Source: a virus. Taken from it: a stretch of DNA of 64,000 nucleotides. The notes under the pieces are model-generated. The model did no database searches. It was not told the origin of the DNA and saw nothing but the letters and a program-made list of their open reading frames with translations. Positions 1 to 9,137 of this stretch are shown here, one piece after another (position 1 is the stretch's first letter; each line of letters starts with the position of its first letter). Both the position numbers and the translations under genes were made by a program. The stretch is taken from positions 1 through 64,000 of IMG/VR virus record IMGVR_UViG_3300030117_007876; one strand, 5' to 3'.

Positions 1-3000
1 TTATTAAGTCTTTCAGGAACCACTGATAATGGCATAATAACCTTAAATGGCTCTGCTCCTAATGGTACTGTTGAAAGTAATTTAACTTTTGATGGTACTG
101 ATTTATATGTTAACGGTAATGCCGGCATAGGTACTACAAGTCTGGGAACAACTAAATTAAGAGTTGTAAACGGATCATCTGGTCAAGAAATTTTTAAAGC
201 AGACGATGGGTCCACTGCCGTTATAAGAGCTAAAGTTGATGGTACTGTTTCTTTCGAAAAAGGCGATGTTGGCATAGGTACTGGAAGTCCCGATTGCGCT
301 TTACAAATTAATAGTACAGATGATGAAAAAATAATATTAAGTGGATCGACTGATCCATTTATTCGTTTCCGAAGTGCAAACGCTAATAGAGCTTACATTC
401 AGTGGGTCGAAAGCAGTAACTCATTTTCGTTTTTTAACTCAACGGGTGACAACTTTGATTTTTATACTCATGATAGTTCGGTACTAGCAATAAGATTAAA
501 GGGTAGCGATGGGGACAATTGGGGTTTCGTTTACGCAGAAGAGGGAACTAGTCAGGCTCACACTGTAGGTTTTTTAGATGGTGATGGATCTTGGGCGGCT
601 CGGCACGTAAAAGATACTTCTTGGGACTTTAGAATTAATGATAGTATCAAGATGTTTATTGATGCTGGCGGTGGCGTTGGTATAGGTACTACAAGCCCTC
701 AAACTAAATTGCATATTTATGATACAGATGCTACAACAGCTTTAATAAGTTCAAATACTAATGCGACGAATGGTTCTTATTTAAGATTAGTTGAAGGTGG
801 AGATGATTTTGCTACTAATGGTTACCTTGGTGGTTATATTAAATATAACGGTGATTCTAATTTAATTCAGATCGGTCGCCATACTGCAAGTAACACTACT
901 TTAAGTGATGACATACCAGTTATCACTATACCAAGATCAGAAACTAAAGTAGGAATAAATAAACTAGCTCCATCAACAGCACTGCATATTGGCGGTAAAG
1001 TAACTGTAGATACAATAGATACAGATAATAGTTTAACTAGCTTCTTAGTTGTTGATGGTAACGGAGAAATTCATAAAAGAACCAGCGGAGCTTCTGGAAG
1101 TAGTGGATCTTCTGGATCTAGTGGTTCTTCTGGATCAAGTGGGTCTTCTGGATCAAGTGGATCTTCTGGGAATGATGGTGCTTCTGGATCAAGTGGATCT
1201 TCTGGAAATAGTGGTACTTCTGGATCTAGTGGTTCTTCTGGTTCAAGTGGGTCTTCTGGATCAAGTGGATCTTCTGGGAATGATGGCGCTTCTGGATCAA
1301 GTGGATCTTCTGGAAATAGTGGTACTTCTGGGTCTAGTGGCTCTTCTGGTTCAAGTGGGTCTTCTGGATCAAGTGGATCTTCTGGGAATGATGGCGCTTC
1401 TGGATCAAGTGGATCTTCTGGAAATAGTGGTACTTCTGGGTCTAGTGGCTCTTCTGGTTCAAGCGGTTCGAGTGGGTCTTCTGGTTCAAGTGGGTCTTCT
1501 GGATTATTAAGTCTTTCAGGAACCACTGATAATGGCATAATAACCTTAAATGGCTCTGCTCCTAATGGTACTGTTGAAAGCAATTTAACTTTTACTAGTA
1601 ATACTTTAAATTTAAATGGAAGCGCAGCAGAAGCTAAGATAATAGTAAATTCTACTCTTAACGGGACCGGCTCATACTTAAGGCTTGTAGAAGGATCTGA
1701 TGACGCAGCGTCAAATGGTTATCTTGGCGGCTATATTCAGTATGACTCTGATTCAAATTTAATAAATATTGGAAGACATAATGCTACAACAACAAGTCTT
1801 AGTGATGATAGCCCTGTTATACAAATAAGTAGAACTGATGGCAATGTCGGTATAGGCACTGCAAGTCCTAATAAAGAATTACATGTTATTGGGACTATAA
1901 GAGCTGCTGGAAATAGTGAAGCTTTTATTTCTAGTACTCCTTCTTCTAATTCTCAAGGTTACATTAGGATGTCTGATAATTCGGGTTCTAATAAATTAAT
2001 TGAATTAAATTCTGTTGATTATTCAGGTGTTATAAGTGGTGGAACAATAAGCTTAGGACTTGGAGTTACAAGTTATGCGATTTTATCAGGGACCACTGTA
2101 AACGGTGGAGATTTAACACTAAAAGATCAAGGCGCTAGTACAACTATAACTTTAGACGGAAGCGCAGGTTCAATTACAACTACAGGTAAAGTAACTGTAG
2201 GCACAATAAATACAGATGCAAGTTTAACAGATTTCATAGTTGTTGATGGTAACGGTGAATTACACAAAAGAACTGGAGGCTCTGGATCTAGTGGAAGTTC
2301 TGGATCTAGTGGAAGTTCTGGATCTAGTGGAAGTTCTGGATCTAGTGGAAATTCTGGAACTAGTGGGAGTTCTGGATCTAGTGGAAATTCTGGAACTAGT
2401 GGGAGTTCTGGATCTAGTGGAAATTCTGGAACTGATGCATCAGTGGGTGGATCTAATGATCAATATGTTTATAGAACAGGTTCTACTTCGGTGACTTCAG
2501 GGTGTTTATGCCATGCTACAAATAAAGTAGTCGTAAATCAAGGGGCTGAATTTAAAGTAACAGGTCCAGCTGCTAGTTATAACACTCATTTTAATTATAA
2601 TAACGGTGGGGCTAATTACATTACAAGTTGCGGGGATTGCACATTTATTCGAGGTTATAATGGATCGAGCGTATCAAATGGTGTAGTTGCAAGTTCAACT
2701 GGAGCTGTGGGGGTAGGAGGTAATCCAAGTAGTCAAGCTTTAAAAATACATGGAACTACATGCGCAACACAAGAAATTACTTCAAGTTCTTATATTTGTA
2801 CCTGCGGTGATTTTTGTACTGATGGTGATGTATGTTGCACTTCGGATGCAAGGTTTAAAACAGATGTGGCACCTATAAGGCCAATAGGTGGATTAGCTTG
2901 CACAGTAATGTCAATGAGAGGAGTTGAGTATAAATGGAAAAATGACTCTCCAGCTGTAAAAGCTGATCCTGAAAAAATAAATAGATGTAATTTAGGTTTT

Positions 3001-3198
3001 ATTGCTCAAGAAGTGGAAAAGGCTATTCCAAGCGCAGTTTCTTGTGGTAAAGGCGAATATTTTGAAGATGAAAGAAAAATTAGTACAGGTGGAATATTGG
3101 CTATGTTATTAGAATTAGTTAAAGAACATCAATTAAAAATAGAAAATTTAGAAAAAGAAGTAAAAAATTTAAAAGGTATTGTTGAAAAAATGCAATAA
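1..3198 (+). CDS. Tail fibre with collagen-like repeats and S74 chaperone domain (5' partial)
   Basis: The frame is open from the first base, so the gene begins upstream; 1065 residues are visible. It has beta-rich segments with 'VGIGT' motifs typical of phage fibres, two long Gly-Ser-Ser collagen-like tracts (nt ~1087-1503 and ~2277-2430), and a C-terminus with 'SDARFKTDVAPI' followed by 'LGFIAQEVEKAIPSAV' and a terminal coiled coil. The C-terminus matches the Peptidase_S74 intramolecular chaperone, which trimerises the fibre and then cleaves itself off. Role: host receptor binding at the virion tip. The first ~90 nt recur almost exactly at 1501-1590, so the modules are duplicated. The segment before the chaperone is unusually rich in Cys. 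Function follows from domain recognition; the receptor is unknown. Confidence 0.9.
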   Translation, partial: LLSLSGTTDNGIITLNGSAPNGTVESNLTFDGTDLYVNGNAGIGTTSLGTTKLRVVNGSSGQEIFKADDGSTAVIRAKVDGTVSFEKGDVGIGTGSPDCALQINSTDDEKIILSGSTDPFIRFRSANANRAYIQWVESSNSFSFFNSTGDNFDFYTHDSSVLAIRLKGSDGDNWGFVYAEEGTSQAHTVGFLDGDGSWAARHVKDTSWDFRINDSIKMFIDAGGGVGIGTTSPQTKLHIYDTDATTALISSNTNATNGSYLRLVEGGDDFATNGYLGGYIKYNGDSNLIQIGRHTASNTTLSDDIPVITIPRSETKVGINKLAPSTALHIGGKVTVDTIDTDNSLTSFLVVDGNGEIHKRTSGASGSSGSSGSSGSSGSSGSSGSSGSSGNDGASGSSGSSGNSGTSGSSGSSGSSGSSGSSGSSGNDGASGSSGSSGNSGTSGSSGSSGSSGSSGSSGSSGNDGASGSSGSSGNSGTSGSSGSSGSSGSSGSSGSSGSSGLLSLSGTTDNGIITLNGSAPNGTVESNLTFTSNTLNLNGSAAEAKIIVNSTLNGTGSYLRLVEGSDDAASNGYLGGYIQYDSDSNLINIGRHNATTTSLSDDSPVIQISRTDGNVGIGTASPNKELHVIGTIRAAGNSEAFISSTPSSNSQGYIRMSDNSGSNKLIELNSVDYSGVISGGTISLGLGVTSYAILSGTTVNGGDLTLKDQGASTTITLDGSAGSITTTGKVTVGTINTDASLTDFIVVDGNGELHKRTGGSGSSGSSGSSGSSGSSGSSGSSGNSGTSGSSGSSGNSGTSGSSGSSGNSGTDASVGGSNDQYVYRTGSTSVTSGCLCHATNKVVVNQGAEFKVTGPAASYNTHFNYNNGGANYITSCGDCTFIRGYNGSSVSNGVVASSTGAVGVGGNPSSQALKIHGTTCATQEITSSSYICTCGDFCTDGDVCCTSDARFKTDVAPIRPIGGLACTVMSMRGVEYKWKNDSPAVKADPEKINRCNLGFIAQEVEKAIPSAVSCGKGEYFEDERKISTGGILAMLLELVKEHQLKIENLEKEVKNLKGIVEKMQ
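1087..1503 (+). repeat. Collagen-like GSS tandem repeat tract with 108-bp higher-order period
   Basis: A Gly-Ser-Ser coding tract inside the fibre gene. A distinctive GNDGAS block starts at about 1168, 1276 and 1384, giving a nearly identical 108-bp (36-residue) unit repeated three times. A second, shorter GSS/GNS/GTS tract lies at about 2277-2430. Such tracts recombine easily and change fibre length. Confidence 0.9.
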
Positions 3199-3229
3199 TC
3201 TTTTACTATATACTATATTATATAATATT

Positions 3230-3526
3230 ATGGAAAACGAAGTTAACGTAAAATTCAATCTAAATGAGGCGCAAGTTCTTATTCAATTATTAGATATTGC
3301 AGTAAGAGCTCAAGGACTTAACGCAGCGGAAGCTGGAGTTATTCTAAGTAAAAAAATTCAACAAGAATTTCAAGCAGCAGGAGGAGATGCTAGTATTTTA
3401 AACCCTAATGCTACTACTTCAGGTGAAGCCGGTTCTGGACCTTCAGGCCCAGCAAATAGTGAGGTAACATTTTCTGGCCCTGCAGATGTTGGTGGATCTG
3501 GTCCTTCTGGGCCTTCTGCTTGTTAA
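3230..3526 (+). CDS. Small virion-associated-like protein with Gly/Ser/Pro-rich tail
   Basis: A 98-residue protein starting MENEVNVKFNLN. An upstream in-frame ATG at 3179 lies inside the fibre gene and would add an unlikely 17-residue extension, so I chose 3230. The N-terminal half is predicted helical and Ala-rich. The last ~40 residues are low-complexity with 'GSGPSGP' twice, ending in Cys. A terminator follows. It sits directly behind the fibre gene, so it may be a fibre assembly or virion protein, but I do not recognise the family. Confidence 0.7.
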   Translation: MENEVNVKFNLNEAQVLIQLLDIAVRAQGLNAAEAGVILSKKIQQEFQAAGGDASILNPNATTSGEAGSGPSGPANSEVTFSGPADVGGSGPSGPSAC

Positions 3527-3547
3527 AATAAGCAATAAATAGCAAAT

Positions 3548-3585
3548 AAATGGCAGCTCTTTTAGGGTTGCCATTTTTTTTATTT
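3548..3585 (+). terminator. Rho-independent terminator after the fibre operon
   Basis: Inverted repeat AAATGGCA / TGCCATTT (3548-3555 and 3569-3576) followed by a long T run. It separates the fibre genes from the SNase gene. Confidence 0.8.
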
Positions 3586-3587
3586 TT

Positions 3588-3600
3588 AGTGTAATATAAT
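3588..3600 (+). promoter_or_regulatory. Recurrent GTGTAAWATA-type upstream motif
   Basis: AGTGTAATATAAT lies 13 nt before the ATG of the nuclease gene and immediately after a terminator. The same motif precedes many other first-in-unit genes here (21026, 23144, 39363, 47471, 48505 and others), always in the sense direction. It is a candidate phage promoter core. Confidence 0.5.
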
Positions 3601-3613
3601 ATGTAAAATAGCC

Positions 3614-3970
3614 ATGTACGAGTACAAATGTGAGTTAATAAGAGTAGTAGATGGTGATACTGTTGATGTGATTATAGATGTTGGTTTTTCTACATTTAAA
3701 AAAGAAAGAGTTCGTTTGTATGGAATAAACACACCTGAGTGTAGAACAAGAGATAAAGAAGAAAAGAAAAAAGGTTTAGCGGCAAAAGCTAGATTGAAAG
3801 AAATACTAAAAGAATTTGGTAAACACTTTATCATAAAAACAGAAATAGATAAAAAAGGTAAATTCGGAAGAATACTCGGCCAGATTTATGATTTAGATAT
3901 GCAAAGTTGCGCAAATGATATGCTAGTAATAGAAGGACACGCAGTAGAATATTTCGGAGGCTCTCGTTAA
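3614..3970 (+). CDS. Staphylococcal-nuclease-like (SNase) endonuclease
   Basis: A 118-residue protein with the SNase/thermonuclease signature: 'VDGDTVDV' near residues 13-20, then 'RVRLYGINTPE' near residues 34-44, with the catalytic Arg/Glu pattern. Members hydrolyse DNA or RNA phosphodiesters in a Ca2+-dependent way. There is no signal peptide, so it is probably intracellular, perhaps degrading host DNA. It follows a terminator and its own GTGTAA-type leader. The domain looks short but nearly complete. Confidence 0.85.
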   Translation: MYEYKCELIRVVDGDTVDVIIDVGFSTFKKERVRLYGINTPECRTRDKEEKKKGLAAKARLKEILKEFGKHFIIKTEIDKKGKFGRILGQIYDLDMQSCANDMLVIEGHAVEYFGGSR

Positions 3971-3983
3971 TTAGAAAAATTTT

Positions 3984-5903
3984 ATGGGAAAAATAACAAG
4001 AAATAGAGTAATGTATGCGGGTACTGATATTTTGGTATCAGACGCACCAAGCTGGTCATCGCAAACTAATTTTTCCAACTTAAAATTATTAAAAAGAGTG
4101 CAGAATAGTTCTATTTCTATATCTAATCCAGTCAGTAGATCTAGACAAGTAGGCGCTAGCGATTTCGCTTTTCAAAAATACACAGAAACACCACAGATTG
4201 AAGTTGGTATTAGTTATTATTTAAGTGATAATTCTAACGAGTTGTTATTAGGTTTAGTTGCTGACAATACTTCTGGAATATTTTCTAATTTCAGAGAGTC
4301 TGGTGGAGATAGAAATTTATATTTTATTTTAACTGATGAAGATGGTCAAGATGCAGATTCTATTACTGATGCTGTAGGTTTAGATGTTTTTGCTGTTGGC
4401 AACGCTTTCTTAAGTAATTATTCTTTAAATGCTCAAGTAGGAGATTTACCTAGTGTAGATTTATCTTTTGATTGCGTAAATATGACTTTTGATAATTATG
4501 CTGGTACGGGGCCTAATGGTAGTCAAGTTCCAGCTATTAATTTACCTCAAGGATCTAAATCCACAGAAAAATATTTACTTAGTGGTTATAATTTTAATTT
4601 AAATAATTATTTATCTCATCAATCAAATAGAGCTGCAGCTTTGCAGCCGGGAGATATAAATTTACAATTAGAGCAGCCTATAATGGGTGGCGTTCGTTAT
4701 TCTGGAGAATCACCAGCTAACATAACATCTATGCAAATAAACTTACCTATAGGAAGAAAAGATTTAATAGGTTTTGGTAGTAATTTTCCTTTTGATAAAA
4801 GAATAATATTTCCTGTTGTTGGAACAGTTGCTTTCGAAGGTTATATTGATGAACCTGTTACTGGAGATTTTAGCAATATATTTGATGATGAAAGTGATTA
4901 TGATTTAGTTTTCAATTTCAAAAAAACTGATGGTTCTACTGGTTTCAGGGTTGAGATAGATAACGCTAGAGTTGAGTCTCAATCTTTTTCTCAAGCTGTT
5001 GGAGATAATATGACTTTTTCTTCAGAGTTTTCTTTTTCTGTAGGAGCAGAACATGGTTTTAAAATTAGTGGATCATCTTCTTTATTTGTTGATGACGACG
5101 ATGCTATAAGCTTTTTAGATGTTGTTCAAGAAAAAAATACTACTGTTAGAAGTGGTGTTAATAAGTTTGTCAAAGCTTTAAAAACAGAAGGGCTTTGGAA
5201 TAAAATGTCAGGAATTTATCCTTTAGTCGGAGAAACTTCTTATTATGGTTATAATTTAAAAGATCCAAGAAATTCTAACGACGCATATAGATTAACATTT
5301 TCAAGCGAAGATACTAAAAGGGAAAATGGTTATATTAAATTTGAAGGCGAACATGATTATGCTAATACTTATTTCAATCCTACTACTAATTTAACTGGAA
5401 CTCCGGTTCATATATCTGCTTTAAGTATTTTGGATCAAAGTTCAGCTACTGCAGATATAGGATGTATAGAAACAAGTAGAACATCATACCCAAGGTTAGC
5501 TTTGTTTTTAGATTATGCGGGTGATCCAAATAATGATGCTTTATTTGATTTTTATAACCCGCAGACAAGAATAACAGTAGACGAAGTTAATAGTAAAGCT
5601 TTTTATATTGCCAGTAGACCGACAAGTACATCAGCTTTTCTTTCTTTATATAATACAAGTGAAACACCTACAAAGACAAATACAGCTACTTTTGCAGAAA
5701 ATGCAACTAGCGTTCCTAACCTAAATGTTTTTGTCGGGGCAGCAAATGTAGCAGGATCTCCAGAACAAAATGCTGACGCTGATAGGCAGTATGGATTTTT
5801 GTCTATCGGAGATGGGTTAACATCTGCAGAAGCTACTGAATTATATAAAGCTTTAAAGGATTTTCATTCTGACATAGGTAGGGATTTTGGCATATTTAGC
5901 TGA
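3984..5903 (+). CDS. Large phage structural protein with LamG-like C-terminus
   Basis: A 639-residue protein, rich in Ser, Asn and beta-strand patterns, without signal peptide or membrane segments. The last ~180 residues ('TSYPRLALFLDYAGDP', 'AFYIASRPT', and a terminal 'LTSAEATELYKALKDF') resemble the concanavalin/LamG-like ending seen in phage tail proteins ('GLTDAEVTALYNAVQ...'). The N-terminal two thirds resemble tail tube or baseplate-type proteins only in general character. It lies just downstream of the fibre and SNase genes. Structural role is inferred; the exact virion part is unknown. Confidence 0.6.
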   Translation: MGKITRNRVMYAGTDILVSDAPSWSSQTNFSNLKLLKRVQNSSISISNPVSRSRQVGASDFAFQKYTETPQIEVGISYYLSDNSNELLLGLVADNTSGIFSNFRESGGDRNLYFILTDEDGQDADSITDAVGLDVFAVGNAFLSNYSLNAQVGDLPSVDLSFDCVNMTFDNYAGTGPNGSQVPAINLPQGSKSTEKYLLSGYNFNLNNYLSHQSNRAAALQPGDINLQLEQPIMGGVRYSGESPANITSMQINLPIGRKDLIGFGSNFPFDKRIIFPVVGTVAFEGYIDEPVTGDFSNIFDDESDYDLVFNFKKTDGSTGFRVEIDNARVESQSFSQAVGDNMTFSSEFSFSVGAEHGFKISGSSSLFVDDDDAISFLDVVQEKNTTVRSGVNKFVKALKTEGLWNKMSGIYPLVGETSYYGYNLKDPRNSNDAYRLTFSSEDTKRENGYIKFEGEHDYANTYFNPTTNLTGTPVHISALSILDQSSATADIGCIETSRTSYPRLALFLDYAGDPNNDALFDFYNPQTRITVDEVNSKAFYIASRPTSTSAFLSLYNTSETPTKTNTATFAENATSVPNLNVFVGAANVAGSPEQNADADRQYGFLSIGDGLTSAEATELYKALKDFHSDIGRDFGIFS

Positions 5904-6288
5904 AATCAATATCTACATTTTTAGAGTTAACTTTTGGTGATTTATCTTTTAAATGTTTTTTACCAGTTCGTTTTTCGTAATTATCAAAATGTTTTCTTTT
6001 AACTGGATCTTCGCCGCCATTTAAAGCAGCCCTTCTTTCTGAAAGTTCATTAGAATAATCTAATAAATCTCCATAAGTCCCTTTCATGTCTCTAGTTTTG
6101 GTTACAAATCTATTGTTATCGAATGGATCTACAACTTTTGAGTTTCCTATATTAACTTGGGGTAGGTCGTAAATACGTTCCCAAAAATCTTCATCTCCAT
6201 TTTCTCCTTTATAGTGTGCATAATCTTTCATGGGCATATCAATCTCTATAATTTCATTAGTTTTTTTATTTCTAAAACAATATATCAT
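5896..6288 (-). CDS. Hypothetical protein, 130 residues
   Basis: Convergent with the structural gene, overlapping its end by 8 nt. It begins MIYCFRNKKTNEI and has a basic, Lys-rich C-terminus. The N-terminus vaguely recalls FmdB-like phage proteins but lacks their paired Cys residues. An AGTGTATAATA leader occurs upstream on the same strand. No function assigned. Confidence 0.65.
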   Translation of the reverse strand: MIYCFRNKKTNEIIEIDMPMKDYAHYKGENGDEDFWERIYDLPQVNIGNSKVVDPFDNNRFVTKTRDMKGTYGDLLDYSNELSERRAALNGGEDPVKRKHFDNYEKRTGKKHLKDKSPKVNSKNVDIDFS

Positions 6289-6310
6289 ATTTTATTATAC
6301 ACTTACCTAT

Positions 6311-6340
6311 AAAAAATTAAAGCGCAGCTTTTACTGCGTT
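6311..6340 (-). terminator. Terminator of the 6.3-9.0 kb minus-strand operon
   Basis: Hairpin CGCAG / CTGCG (6323-6327 with 6334-6338). On the minus strand it is followed by a T-rich run, just beyond the heat-shock gene stop. On the plus strand there is also a T run, so it may work both ways. Confidence 0.6.
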
Positions 6341-6347
6341 TTTTGTA

Positions 6348-6731
6348 TTAAGTTATTTCAATGACTTTTTGTTTTTCGTATTTTTTAGGTATGTTTATTT
6401 TTAACAAACCGTGATTCATTTCAGCTTTAATGTTGTTGTAATCGTACTCATTGTCTAAAAGTTCATAATAATCTTCTAAATTAATATTAAAAGAATCTTT
6501 GTTATCTACCTTCACGCTGATTGCGTTGCTTTTAGAAAACACTTTAACATCGTCTTTAGATTTACCCGGAAGTTCGAAGTTAAAAATGACTTCTTTTTGT
6601 GAAGGTTCGTACGTATATCTGATTGTTTGATGATTATACCACATAGTTATATTCCTTTTAGCATTTCGTGTGCCAACTTTTTCCGTCGTTTTTGGCAGTA
6701 AAAAGATTTTTCTAGGGTTTTTATGTCTCAT
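6348..6731 (-). CDS. Small heat-shock protein (Hsp20/alpha-crystallin)
   Basis: The alpha-crystallin domain is visible: 'FNFELPGKSKDDVKV' at the start, and the closing 'HGLLKINIPKK' with the conserved G-x-L motif. ATP-independent holdase chaperones of this type are known from cyanophages and other marine phages. The first ATG (6731) overlaps the upstream gene's stop as ATGA. An internal ATG at 6644, preceded by AAAGGA at good spacing, would give a 98-residue protein without the basic leader, and either start is possible. Last gene of the minus-strand operon. Confidence 0.8.
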   Translation of the reverse strand: MRHKNPRKIFLLPKTTEKVGTRNAKRNITMWYNHQTIRYTYEPSQKEVIFNFELPGKSKDDVKVFSKSNAISVKVDNKDSFNINLEDYYELLDNEYDYNNIKAEMNHGLLKINIPKKYEKQKVIEIT

Positions 6732-7813
6732 ACTGTCTCTAGATGTTTCAGAACTGACTCAGTTGTTTTTTTGTAAGTAAATTGTTTTTGAAGTTTTAAC
6801 CCTTCAGCGTTTTCTTCCTTAGCTTTAGATGCGCTATCTAATATAGCAGATTCCATTTCTTCATCTGTTATATCAAAAAATTCTCCCTGATTAAATGAAG
6901 CGCCTTTTTTGAAAAACATACCATCTTCACAATTTTTTAATTTAGATGGTTCAATTAATATGCTATTTTTTTCTGTAGCCCAATCTTTATGAGCTGTAGC
7001 ATTCATGACAACGCTCCATTTGCCTAAAGCTGTAGCGTTAAAAGCTGGCAAATTCCAACCTTCACCACCACTTAACCCTGTTAAATCAATATCTATGCTA
7101 TTTAAAAAATCATTTACTTCTGTATTAGTTTGCATGTGAGGAACTAGATTAAGATTATTATAAACTTTGCCCTCTAAAATTTTAAACATTTCATTTTGGA
7201 AAGTAGCTTTATCCATGAATTGGTTAGATATTGCGCATGAAAGTTGATACTTAGAATCGTTTCCAAAAATTTTCAACCATGTTTTAATAATTCTAGCAGT
7301 GTTTTTTCTTTGTTCAAATTTACCCATCAATCCAAAATGAGTTTTTTCTGGCAGATACACTCTATCAGTAATATGAAAATCTTCATCAAAACCTAAAGGA
7401 ACAAAATGAACATTTTCAATTCCGTTAAGTTCAAATATATTTTTGCTATAATTAGATGAAACAAAAACATGGTCTTGCATTTTGAGAAGGTTTGTTTCAA
7501 TTTTAGTTAGTTCAGAAGTTTCGTGAAAAGTAAAAAGACCTTGATTTTTTGTTATCCTCGTTTCTGAGCCATGGATATGCCAAAGTTTTAAGGTCGGCAT
7601 GTCTTTTTGCATTTTGTCGTATCTTTCGTTTGTATTTTTTTGGAGATAACTAACGAAATCTTGTTTGACTTTATCAAACGCTTGCATTTGAGTTTTGTCA
7701 CCAATAGGAAAAAAACATAAATCTATTTCTTTTTTGTATAACTCTCTTAGTATGTTGTAAGTAACATTGCCAAAAGAAAGATTGTTAATTGGAGCGTTAA
7801 CTAGAAGACTCAT
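6728..7813 (-). CDS. Glycosyltransferase, GT-B fold (GT4-like)
   Basis: A 361-residue protein. 'HVFVSSNYSKNIF' and 'NVHFVPLGFD' mark the inter-domain region, followed by a C-terminal Rossmann domain with 'FGLMGKFEQRKNTARIIKTW' and the donor-binding region 'LSGGEGWNLPAFNATALGKW', as in group 1 glycosyltransferases. It should transfer a sugar from a nucleotide donor. It overlaps its neighbours on both sides, between the heat-shock and sigma-like genes, so it is cotranscribed with regulators rather than with the large glycan island. Confidence 0.8.
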   Translation of the reverse strand: MSLLVNAPINNLSFGNVTYNILRELYKKEIDLCFFPIGDKTQMQAFDKVKQDFVSYLQKNTNERYDKMQKDMPTLKLWHIHGSETRITKNQGLFTFHETSELTKIETNLLKMQDHVFVSSNYSKNIFELNGIENVHFVPLGFDEDFHITDRVYLPEKTHFGLMGKFEQRKNTARIIKTWLKIFGNDSKYQLSCAISNQFMDKATFQNEMFKILEGKVYNNLNLVPHMQTNTEVNDFLNSIDIDLTGLSGGEGWNLPAFNATALGKWSVVMNATAHKDWATEKNSILIEPSKLKNCEDGMFFKKGASFNQGEFFDITDEEMESAILDSASKAKEENAEGLKLQKQFTYKKTTESVLKHLETV

Positions 7814-8399
7814 ATTTTGTTTTTATGTTTTTAGATATTTTTTTTAAAGCTGTGTTATGTATGTTTATACATCCTTGAATACTTAGGTTCATTTTTTTGC
7901 TTATTTTTCTCCAAGGCGTTAGTTTTCGTAAGCCGTCATATCGCATTTTAAAAATTTTACGAACTCTAGTATCAGGATGTTTTTCTAATTCTAAATCGAA
8001 AAAAGAAAGAACTTCTTCTTCAAAATCAAAATCTTTTAATGAGTGAGTTGATTTTACCTTTTCTAAAGAAATTTTAGACTCGTCTATTTCTACGTATTTA
8101 TTATTCTTTTTATTTTTATTAGCAGCATTCAAGCATTTCCATTTTGCTTCATTGCCTAAAAACGTAGAAAATTTAGCGCCCCTATCTCCGTCGTATCTTA
8201 ATGCGGAGTTGTAAATAGCTATAGCTTTATCGTTTATAATGTCTTCTCTTAATGATGGGTAGGGGCAGTGCCTCATGTAAGAGTTTACAATATCTAAATA
8301 TATTCCTGAATGACGTTCAATCAGCTTTTTTAGTGATTGCTCAGTGTTTACATCTTCTTTTATGTTGTTTACTAAATCTATGTCACTTAAATTTTCCAT
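7797..8399 (-). CDS. Sigma-factor-like protein (region 2 and 4 type)
   Basis: A 200-residue protein from the start MENLSDIDLVNNI; an upstream ATG at 8462 would overlap the kinase gene by 80 nt. The middle holds a region-2-like block, 'AIYNSALRYDGDRGAKFSTFLGNEAKW', which matches the core-RNAP-binding and -10-recognition region of sigma-70 and T4 gp55-like factors. The C-terminal ~60 residues are basic with a helix-turn-helix-like segment. It probably redirects host RNA polymerase to phage promoters. A recurrent GTGTAAWATA motif in the window is a possible target, by inference. Confidence 0.65.
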   Translation of the reverse strand: MENLSDIDLVNNIKEDVNTEQSLKKLIERHSGIYLDIVNSYMRHCPYPSLREDIINDKAIAIYNSALRYDGDRGAKFSTFLGNEAKWKCLNAANKNKKNNKYVEIDESKISLEKVKSTHSLKDFDFEEEVLSFFDLELEKHPDTRVRKIFKMRYDGLRKLTPWRKISKKMNLSIQGCINIHNTALKKISKNIKTKYESSS

Positions 8400-9012
8400 A
8401 TAAAGACCATCCGTTTTCACGGAAAAGATCTGATATACGTCTTGTGCAAGTGCGCTTTTCATCGCTGAAATTTTTCCATTTCAGCCTGTAATCAGAGAGT
8501 TTTTTTACTATAGGGTCATTTGCTTTTTCCTCAAAATTAGCTGGTTTAATTCCATATCTTGATAAATGAATAACATAACCGCCTAAATTTTTAATCCAAT
8601 TAACTTCGTTTTCATATCGAACATCCGATATGATTGTTATTATATTGTTTTTTATATTTATTTCTACTCTCTTTTCAATTTTTTTTATCCAAAAATCTTT
8701 ATTTATTTTGTTTCTGCAAACATCTGTCCCGTAAGTCACTAATAATGGTCTTATTATGTCTTTTTCCTTTGTGTCTTCTGTGAAAGCAGATATATTTAAT
8801 TTTTCTTTCAGAAAATCATCAAGATCTAACTTCATCGCTGAAGCGAAAGATACTCTTGCAGGAACAGTGCCGTTTTTTTCTAATTTAGAGACTAAATGTT
8901 TAGCTAAAGTATCTTTACCGCATCTAGCTACACCAGATATACCGAAAAGTAATGGTATATCATTGAATACTATTTTTCTTCTTTTTATGATTCTGAAATT
9001 ATGAGTCAGCAT
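8383..9012 (-). CDS. Deoxynucleoside monophosphate kinase
   Basis: A 209-residue P-loop kinase: Walker A 'GVARCGKDT' near residue 26, then 'RPLLVTYGTDVCR' and 'ISDVRYENE', all typical of T4 gp1-like phage dNMP kinases. It phosphorylates dNMPs to dNDPs and fits with the RNR, ThyX, dUTPase and dCMP deaminase genes elsewhere in the window. First gene of the minus operon. Its stop overlaps the sigma-like start. Confidence 0.85.
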   Translation of the reverse strand: MLTHNFRIIKRRKIVFNDIPLLFGISGVARCGKDTLAKHLVSKLEKNGTVPARVSFASAMKLDLDDFLKEKLNISAFTEDTKEKDIIRPLLVTYGTDVCRNKINKDFWIKKIEKRVEINIKNNIITIISDVRYENEVNWIKNLGGYVIHLSRYGIKPANFEEKANDPIVKKLSDYRLKWKNFSDEKRTCTRRISDLFRENGWSLYGKFK

Positions 9013-9137
9013 GAATACTCTAAGGTCTTAAGGTCTTGAGAAATTTGTTGAGAGATTCTTTAGAAATTTATAAAGAGTTGCTTGAGAACAAGTTATGAAT
9101 AACTTTTGATGGTTAATATCTTCACTGCGTTCAGATA
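9013..9137. other. Intergenic region with a strong hairpin
   Basis: A 125-nt gap between two minus-strand genes. It contains the 9-bp hairpin TTAATATCT / AGATATTAA (about 9112-9140) with an 11-nt loop, partly overlapping the end of the 9138 gene, and short direct repeats 'AAGGTCTT'. No T run follows. The loop begins TCA and ends TC like the repeat elements described below, but the inner hairpin is missing. Confidence 0.35.

Noticed and set aside
1071-1583. Long antisense ORF over the GSS repeats (Pro/Glu-rich)
   Set aside because: It is a shadow of a low-complexity tract, and its sequence is only the complement of Gly-Ser repeats.
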